From positions 57,831-121,830 of the forward strand of contig JAFWMD010000027.1 in NCBI GenBank assembly GCA_017510725.1: a stretch of 64,000 bases of DNA, in the 5' to 3' direction. Shown here in pieces: positions 59,018 through 64,000 of this stretch; positions within the stretch are counted from its first letter, which is position 1; each line of letters begins with the position of its first letter. The translations under genes were made by a program, and so were the position numbers. The notes under the pieces were generated by a model that saw nothing but the letters and a program-made list of their open reading frames with translations, did not search any database and was not told where the DNA came from. The DNA is from Mogibacterium sp. (GTDB lineage Bacteria; Bacillota; Clostridia; Peptostreptococcales; Anaerovoracaceae).

Positions 59018-60026
59018 CAGAGAGGCGATCGAAAAAAGAGAATATGAATTTCTTTCGCCGCTCGCGTGCAAGGCTGCAGAGTCAAAGGGAAGACGTTTTG
59101 ATGAGGAGCAGTGCGAATACAGAACGGACTTTCAGAGGGACAGGGACCGTATAGTTCACTCAAAGGCATTCAGAAGACTCATCCATAAGACACAGGTCTT
59201 TCTCGCACCGGAAGGCGATCACTACAGAACACGCCTGACTCATACCCTGGAGGTATCCCAGATAGCGCGCACGGTCGCAAGGATACTTGCCTACAATGAA
59301 GATCTTACAGAAGCCATCGCGCTTGGGCACGATCTTGGGCATACTCCATTCGGTCATGTGGGTGAAAAGGTCTTGAACAAGATCCATCCAGGCGGATTCA
59401 TTCACAATGAGCAGAGCCTCAGAACGGTCGACCTCATAGAAGATACCTCCAGAAGAAGAGGACTCAACCTTACATATGAAGTGAGAGACGGCATTCTCAA
59501 TCACCGCGGAAGCGTAATGCCGATGACGCTTGAAGGACAGATCGTTAAGATATGCGACCGCATAGCATATGTCAATCATGACATTGACGATGCCATCAGA
59601 AGTGGAGTAATCACATTTGAGCAGCTTCCGGAGCGTGAGATTGAGATACTCGGAAGCACTCATTCCGACCGCATAAACAATCTGATAATCGACCTTTGCA
59701 AAAACAGCGAAGGCAAGGCCGTGATAGCTCTTTCACCTGAGTTCGCCGACTCGCTTGGAAGGCTGAGAGCATTCATGTTCAGAAACGTTTATAACTCCAG
59801 CGAAGTCAGGGGAGTGTCCGATCTCGACAAGGTTGAGCGCATAATCAGCTCACTTTACAAATACTACATCGATCATTCCGATGAGATACCGGGTATTTAT
59901 AAGCAGATAGAAAAAGAAGAGGGTACGGAAGTCGCTGTCAAAGATCTCATTTCAGGAATGACAGACAGATACGCTCTCAATCTCTACGAAAAACTATTTG
60001 TTCCGCAGGGCTGGAGGCAATTGTGA
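59010..60026 (+). CDS. dgt: Deoxyguanosinetriphosphate triphosphohydrolase-like HD protein
   Basis: HD-domain dNTPase that removes triphosphate from deoxynucleotides. The 338 residues show RLIHKTQVF, the metal histidine in RTRLTHTLEVSQIAR, the HD pair in ALGHDLGHTPFGHVGE (near 107-122), and a DRIAYVNHDIDDA aspartate. It is of the short type 2 form usual in Firmicutes. Placed directly before dnaG, as often in Clostridia, suggesting dNTP control tied to replication. Starts inside the end of the acidic unknown gene. Confidence 0.93.
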   Translation: MNNREAIEKREYEFLSPLACKAAESKGRRFDEEQCEYRTDFQRDRDRIVHSKAFRRLIHKTQVFLAPEGDHYRTRLTHTLEVSQIARTVARILAYNEDLTEAIALGHDLGHTPFGHVGEKVLNKIHPGGFIHNEQSLRTVDLIEDTSRRRGLNLTYEVRDGILNHRGSVMPMTLEGQIVKICDRIAYVNHDIDDAIRSGVITFEQLPEREIEILGSTHSDRINNLIIDLCKNSEGKAVIALSPEFADSLGRLRAFMFRNVYNSSEVRGVSDLDKVERIISSLYKYYIDHSDEIPGIYKQIEKEEGTEVAVKDLISGMTDRYALNLYEKLFVPQGWRQL

Positions 60027-60029
60027 TCC

Positions 60030-61829
60030 ATGGCTTACGACAACTTTACAGATGAACTCAAGGCTCAGCTTAATATAGTTGATGTTATAGGCCGTGAAGT
60101 GACGCTTAAAAGATCGGGATCCAACTACATGGGGCTTTGCCCGTTTCATGGAGAAAAGACGCCTTCATTCAGCGTAAATGAGGCCAAGCAGTTTTACCAC
60201 TGCTTTGGCTGCGGCAAGTCGGGAGATGTTATCGGATTTGTTCAGGAGTATTACAAGCTTCCTTTCATTGAAGCTGTTGAGAAGCTCGCAAGGGAGAACG
60301 GTATCAGACTGCCGGAGCGAAGAAGCAGCGGTCCGAAAATCGATTACGACAAGTATCATGGTATCAATGCGAAAGCCGCCAGATTCTTCTATAATTCGCT
60401 CGGAACAAGAGGAAATAAAGGTCTGGCATATCTGAAGAAGCGCGGACTCAGCAAGGAGACGATAACTTCGTTCGGACTGGGATATGCCCCTGCCTCAGGC
60501 CATGCTCTTGTTGATCACCTCAGGAGCGAGGGCGTTTCCGATGATGACATGCTTAAGCTCGGTCTGGCCAATAAAGGCAATGATGGCATTTACGACAAGT
60601 TCCGTGACAGGGTGATTTTTCCTATCATCAACACACAGGATAAAGTCATAGGTTTTGGGGGTCGCGCAATAGGAGATTATAAACCGAAATATCTCAACTC
60701 TCCTGAAAGCGAGATTTTCCTGAAGAAGAATAACCTTTTCGGCCTCAATCTCACAAAGAAGGAGATAGACAGGGAGCAGCGTGCAATAATAGTCGAAGGA
60801 TACATGGACATGATCTCCCTGTATCAGAATGGAGTGCGGAACGTGGCAGCATCGCTCGGGACAGCACTTACGCTAAATCAGGCCAGACTCCTTTGCAGGT
60901 ATTCCAAAAACATCGTTCTTTCTTATGACTCTGACTCCGCAGGCATAAATGCTGCACTGAGAGGAATAGATGTCATAAATGCCGCAGGCGGCAAGCCAAG
61001 GGTGATGAACGTCACTGACGGCAAGGATCCCGATGATTTTGTCAAAGCCCACGGAAAGGAAGCTTTTCTGAAGCTCGCAGATAACGCGGTACCTGCGACG
61101 GATTATAAACTGAGGCTTGCAAGACGGGGATACGATCTCAGAAACGACAGGGACGTATTAGACTATATAGACAGAGTAGTACCTATACTCAGGGACCTTG
61201 GTCCTGTGGAGCAGGATATATATGTACGCAAGCTCTCATCGGAGTTCGGTATATCCGAAAGCGCCATACACATGGCTGTGAGAGCAAGTGGCGATAATAA
61301 TAAATTGGTCAACAATGTGGTAAGCAATGCCGGCAGAGAAAGGGCTGTAAGAGATACGGTCAGAAAATCCCAGAACAGAGGTTATTATGACCGTTTCGAG
61401 ATGGCATTCGTCATACTGGCTATGCAAGATCCAAGATATATCAAGCGTTTCCGTGAAGACGGCATCGTTTTCGGCAGCGCGCTTGCGAATAAGATATTGC
61501 TCGTAGAAGAATCGCTCTGCAATGATTCGCAGACAGCGGTCCGCGGGATAAGTAAGGAAAAGATATTCGAAGCGCTCGATCCGGATGAAGAAGCTGAATT
61601 CGCAAAACAGCTTGAATCCATACAAGTGGGACCCGATGATGAGGCCATTTATAAAGAGACAAAGGCAGGGTACCTGGCCGGTAAATACCGGGATGAAAAA
61701 GCCGAGGTCACAAACAACATAGCGGTAGCCGAAAAAATGGGCAGGGCCGATGAAATCGAAAGACTCGTGACGAGGCTTATGGAGCTCGATTCACTCATCA
61801 GTAAATTAATGGAGGATAGTAATGCCTGA
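60030..61829 (+). CDS. dnaG: DNA primase
   Basis: Makes RNA primers at the fork. The 599 residues have the CHC2 zinc finger ([13 protein letters not shown] to [10 protein letters not shown], about 39-66), a catalytic core with [11 protein letters not shown], the TOPRIM motifs [12 protein letters not shown] and [12 protein letters not shown] (near 304-312), and a C-terminal helicase-binding domain that is helical and diverged. The ATG is three bases after dgt, with a weak ribosome site. It overlaps rpoD by eight bases. Confidence 0.96.
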   Translation: MAYDNFTDELKAQLNIVDVIGREVTLKRSGSNYMGLCPFHGEKTPSFSVNEAKQFYHCFGCGKSGDVIGFVQEYYKLPFIEAVEKLARENGIRLPERRSSGPKIDYDKYHGINAKAARFFYNSLGTRGNKGLAYLKKRGLSKETITSFGLGYAPASGHALVDHLRSEGVSDDDMLKLGLANKGNDGIYDKFRDRVIFPIINTQDKVIGFGGRAIGDYKPKYLNSPESEIFLKKNNLFGLNLTKKEIDREQRAIIVEGYMDMISLYQNGVRNVAASLGTALTLNQARLLCRYSKNIVLSYDSDSAGINAALRGIDVINAAGGKPRVMNVTDGKDPDDFVKAHGKEAFLKLADNAVPATDYKLRLARRGYDLRNDRDVLDYIDRVVPILRDLGPVEQDIYVRKLSSEFGISESAIHMAVRASGDNNKLVNNVVSNAGRERAVRDTVRKSQNRGYYDRFEMAFVILAMQDPRYIKRFREDGIVFGSALANKILLVEESLCNDSQTAVRGISKEKIFEALDPDEEAEFAKQLESIQVGPDDEAIYKETKAGYLAGKYRDEKAEVTNNIAVAEKMGRADEIERLVTRLMELDSLISKLMEDSNA

Positions 61830-63072
61830 GAACATCAAAAGCAAAATCAAAGATTTTAATGACATCTATGCTGATGACGACAACGATGAACACTTCGAGA
61901 CAAGCAAGACCGAAGAAGCAGCAAACATTATCGTTGAAGCCGCAAAGATGACCGGCAATGAGATCACTTACAGTGAAATCAACGCCATGCTTGCAGATTC
62001 AAACTTTGACAAGGACGCTCTCGAAGATATTTATGATATGGTTGAGAGCAAAAACGTCAGCATAATAGAAACAAGAGAGCCTAATGCCAGCGAACTCGAG
62101 GACGATGATGTTGACGATGATGAGATCCTTGAGCTTGAAATGGAAGAAGACGATCTGCTCGATGACGAAGAGGATGAGAAGAAGAGCGGCGTTATCATCA
62201 AGTCATCAGGAGAAATCGAAGTAAGCGATTCTGCAAAGAACATCCCTACAGACGACCCTGTCAGGATGTACTTCAAGGAAATCGGAAAGGTTCCTCTGCT
62301 CACAGCTGATGAGGAAAGGGATCTGGCTATCAGGATCGAACAGGGTGATGAAGAAGCAAAGAAAAAACTCTGTGAATCCAACCTCAGACTTGTAGTAAGC
62401 ATCGCTCGCAGATATCTCAACAGAGGACTTTCTTTCCTCGATCTCATTCAGGAGGGAAATCTGGGCCTTATCAAGGCTGTTGAGAAGTTCGACTATACAA
62501 AGGGATACAAGTTCTCAACCTATGCGACATGGTGGATAAGACAGGCAATCACAAGATCGATCGCTGATCAGGCCCGCACTATCCGTATCCCGGTGCACAT
62601 GGTTGAGACTATCAACAAGCTGATAAGGATCTCCAGACAGCTTCTGCAGGAGTACGGACGTGAACCGACCAGCGAAGAAATCGCTAAGGAAATGGGAATC
62701 TCTGTAGAAAAAGTCAGAGAGATCAAGAAAATCAGCCAGGACCCTGTATCGCTCGAAACACCGATTGGCGAAGAAGAAGACAGCCACCTCGGAGACTTCA
62801 TTCCTGATGAGGACATTCCTTCACCTGTGGATGCAGCAGCTTACTCAATGCTTCAGAAGCAGCTCCGCGAGGTGCTTGATACACTCAGCGAGAGAGAAAA
62901 GAAAGTTCTTATCCTCAGATTCGGACTTGACGACGGACGTCCTCGTACACTTGAAGAAGTAGGCAGAGAGTTCAACGTAACACGTGAAAGAATACGTCAG
63001 ATTGAGGCTAAGGCTCTCCGCAAGCTCAAACACCCTAGCCGCAGCAAAAAACTGCGCGATTATCTGGAGTAA
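61822..63072 (+). CDS. rpoD: RNA polymerase primary sigma factor (sigma-A/RpoD)
   Basis: Housekeeping sigma factor; 416 residues. Region 1.1 (about 1-85), a highly acidic linker (about 90-120), region 1.2 ([16 protein letters not shown]), regions 2.1-2.4 ([42 protein letters not shown]), region 3 and region 4.2 ([24 protein letters not shown]). GGAGG before the ATG lies in the dnaG end. The extended -10 promoters seen throughout this window are what this factor would read. Confidence 0.97.
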   Translation: MPENIKSKIKDFNDIYADDDNDEHFETSKTEEAANIIVEAAKMTGNEITYSEINAMLADSNFDKDALEDIYDMVESKNVSIIETREPNASELEDDDVDDDEILELEMEEDDLLDDEEDEKKSGVIIKSSGEIEVSDSAKNIPTDDPVRMYFKEIGKVPLLTADEERDLAIRIEQGDEEAKKKLCESNLRLVVSIARRYLNRGLSFLDLIQEGNLGLIKAVEKFDYTKGYKFSTYATWWIRQAITRSIADQARTIRIPVHMVETINKLIRISRQLLQEYGREPTSEEIAKEMGISVEKVREIKKISQDPVSLETPIGEEEDSHLGDFIPDEDIPSPVDAAAYSMLQKQLREVLDTLSEREKKVLILRFGLDDGRPRTLEEVGREFNVTRERIRQIEAKALRKLKHPSRSKKLRDYLE

Positions 63073-63803
63073 TGAGACTCAGTAAAAGAATATATGCACT
63101 GGCAGACAAAGTAATAGACGGCGACAGTGTTGCCGATATAGGGACGGATCACGGATACGTCCCTATGCTTTTAGTTAAACACGGCAGATCTCCGCATGTA
63201 ATAATGTCGGATATAAGTGAAGATTCTCTCGCAAAGGCAAGGGAGACTTTTGAAGCCTGCCGCCTTGATGATAAAGTCCTGGAATCTGACTTCCGCGTAG
63301 GCGACGGCCTGCAGACTATAGGCCCCGGAGAGGTTGACGAACTTATTATTGCCGGTCTCGGCGGTCATACTATAAAGAACATACTTGCGGATGACGAAGC
63401 AAAGAGCAAAAGCTTCAGCAGGCTTATCCTTCAGCCGAGAAAGCATTCCGGCACCCTGAGATATTATCTGTATACTCATGGATGGGACATTGAAAGCGAA
63501 AATCTTGCAGAAGAAGGAAAGTTTGCGTGTGAGATAATCACAGCAATACCTGCTGCTTTGGAAAAAAGGGAAAACCCTTATCCGGAAGACGATATCCGCT
63601 GGAAATATCCGGAAGATATCGTAAATGCAGACCCGGAGCTGGCTCTTAACAGGATACGCTGGAAGCTGGGCAGCCTTGAAGAACAGGAAGCTAATCTTAA
63701 CTCGGGGACAGGCCACGGAACCATATTTGAAAAGATCAGAAATGATCATGAATACCTTATAAAACTTGAAGAAAAAGCACTCAACGCGTTGAAAACTTTC
63801 TGA
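63072..63803 (+). CDS. trmK: tRNA (adenine(22)-N1)-methyltransferase
   Basis: SAM-dependent methyltransferase for A22 of tRNA, typical of Gram-positive bacteria. The 243 residues have LSKRIYALADKVIDGDSVADIGTDHGY-type start with motif I DIGTDHGYVP (near 22-31), the SDISEDSLAKAR block, AGLGGHTIKNIL (near 96) and LQPRKHSGTLR. Its ATG shares a base with the rpoD stop (TAATG). Its last codons overlap the rnpB promoter. Confidence 0.93.
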   Translation: MRLSKRIYALADKVIDGDSVADIGTDHGYVPMLLVKHGRSPHVIMSDISEDSLAKARETFEACRLDDKVLESDFRVGDGLQTIGPGEVDELIIAGLGGHTIKNILADDEAKSKSFSRLILQPRKHSGTLRYYLYTHGWDIESENLAEEGKFACEIITAIPAALEKRENPYPEDDIRWKYPEDIVNADPELALNRIRWKLGSLEEQEANLNSGTGHGTIFEKIRNDHEYLIKLEEKALNALKTF

Positions 63804-63816
63804 ACTTGATTATAAT
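63789..63816 (+). promoter_or_regulatory. Promoter of rnpB
   Basis: TTGAAA (63789-63794), 16 bp, TATAAT (63811-63816). The -35 lies within the end of trmK. Transcription should begin near 63823. Confidence 0.7.
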
Positions 63817-63822
63817 AAAGCA

Positions 63823-64000
63823 GTATTTTGGGCAGACCAGACGATCGCGTGCTTACGCATGAGGAAAGTCCGGGCTCCGCAGGGCAGGGATGACGGATAA
63901 CGTCCGCCGCAGGTAACTGTAGGGAAAGTGCAACAGAAACATTCCGCCGAAACGGGTAATGCCGTGGTAAGGTTGAAATGGTGAGGTAAGAGCTCACCGG
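63823..64000 (+). ncRNA. rnpB: RNase P RNA, class A (5' part; runs off the window)
   Basis: Catalytic RNA that matures tRNA 5' ends. The universally conserved GAGGAAAGTCCGGGCTCC (63859-63876), GGTAACT, AGGGAAAGTGCAACAGAAA (63922-63940), CCGCC and GGTAAGGTTGAAA with GGTAAGAGCTCACC are all present in order, fitting the class A form. The start (about 63823) is estimated from the promoter. The 3' part lies beyond the window. Confidence 0.95.

Noticed and set aside
1-64000. CRISPR array, prophage or defence island
   Set aside because: No spaced direct repeats, no phage structural or integrase genes and no defence-type genes were seen; nearly all of the window is conserved housekeeping sequence.

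Overview
The window is a gene-dense chromosomal segment of a low-to-mid GC Firmicute. It carries a PolC-type replicative polymerase, class A RNase P RNA, an RpoD with a dgt-dnaG-rpoD-trmK neighbourhood, the rimP-nusA-infB-rbfA-truB-ribF-rpsO-pnp cluster, and two butyrate kinase genes. Together these suggest an anaerobic, butyrate-forming member of the Clostridia. Placement near Mogibacterium/Anaerovoracaceae is a guess from overall flavour only. Recognisable promoters are sigma-A-like, and many have an extended -10 (TGnTATAAT type).

Layout. 1-4.6 kb: end of a probable rseP, then ispG and polC. 4.6-9.5 kb: a small reverse-strand conserved gene, butyrate kinase 1, a zinc/cadmium-type efflux operon (ArsR sensor, free-standing HMA protein, P1B ATPase), and a metallo-beta-lactamase-fold gene that appears leaderless. 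9.6-12.8 kb: a class A penicillin-binding protein with a very long charged cytoplasmic tail. 12.9-25.7 kb: translation and RNA-decay cluster rimP-nusA-ylxR-infB-rbfA-nrnA-truB-ribF, then rpsO-pnp-ppk. 25.7-30.4 kb: a small reverse membrane protein, ileS and rlmN. 30.4-31.3 kb: the only sizeable non-coding stretch. It has a short promoter-to-terminator unit and a broken IS200/IS605 tnpB that keeps a complete-looking omega-RNA/right end. 31.4-42.6 kb: plsX-rnc-smc-ftsY-der-plsY-gpsA-miaB and an M50 protease. 42.6-47.6 kb: nth and sbcDC. 47.7-53.1 kb: pgk-tpiA, secG, a degenerate membrane pyrophosphatase homologue and butyrate kinase 2. 53.1-57.5 kb: pheS-pheT-rluD. 57.5-64 kb: reverse nadK, then an acidic unknown, dgt, dnaG, rpoD, trmK and the start of rnpB.

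Most of this is housekeeping. Three proteins depart clearly from their families. (1) PolC lacks the whole 3'-5' exonuclease domain normally inserted in its PHP domain, while all nine PHP metal ligands remain. (2) A 599-residue protein aligns along its length with H+/Na+-translocating pyrophosphatases but has lost all three pyrophosphate-binding loops. (3) The isoleucyl-tRNA synthetase is of the eukaryote-like type and has the first and third residues of its HIGH motif swapped (GIHH), a form linked to extreme mupirocin resistance. No CRISPR array, tRNA, prophage or intact transposon was seen.
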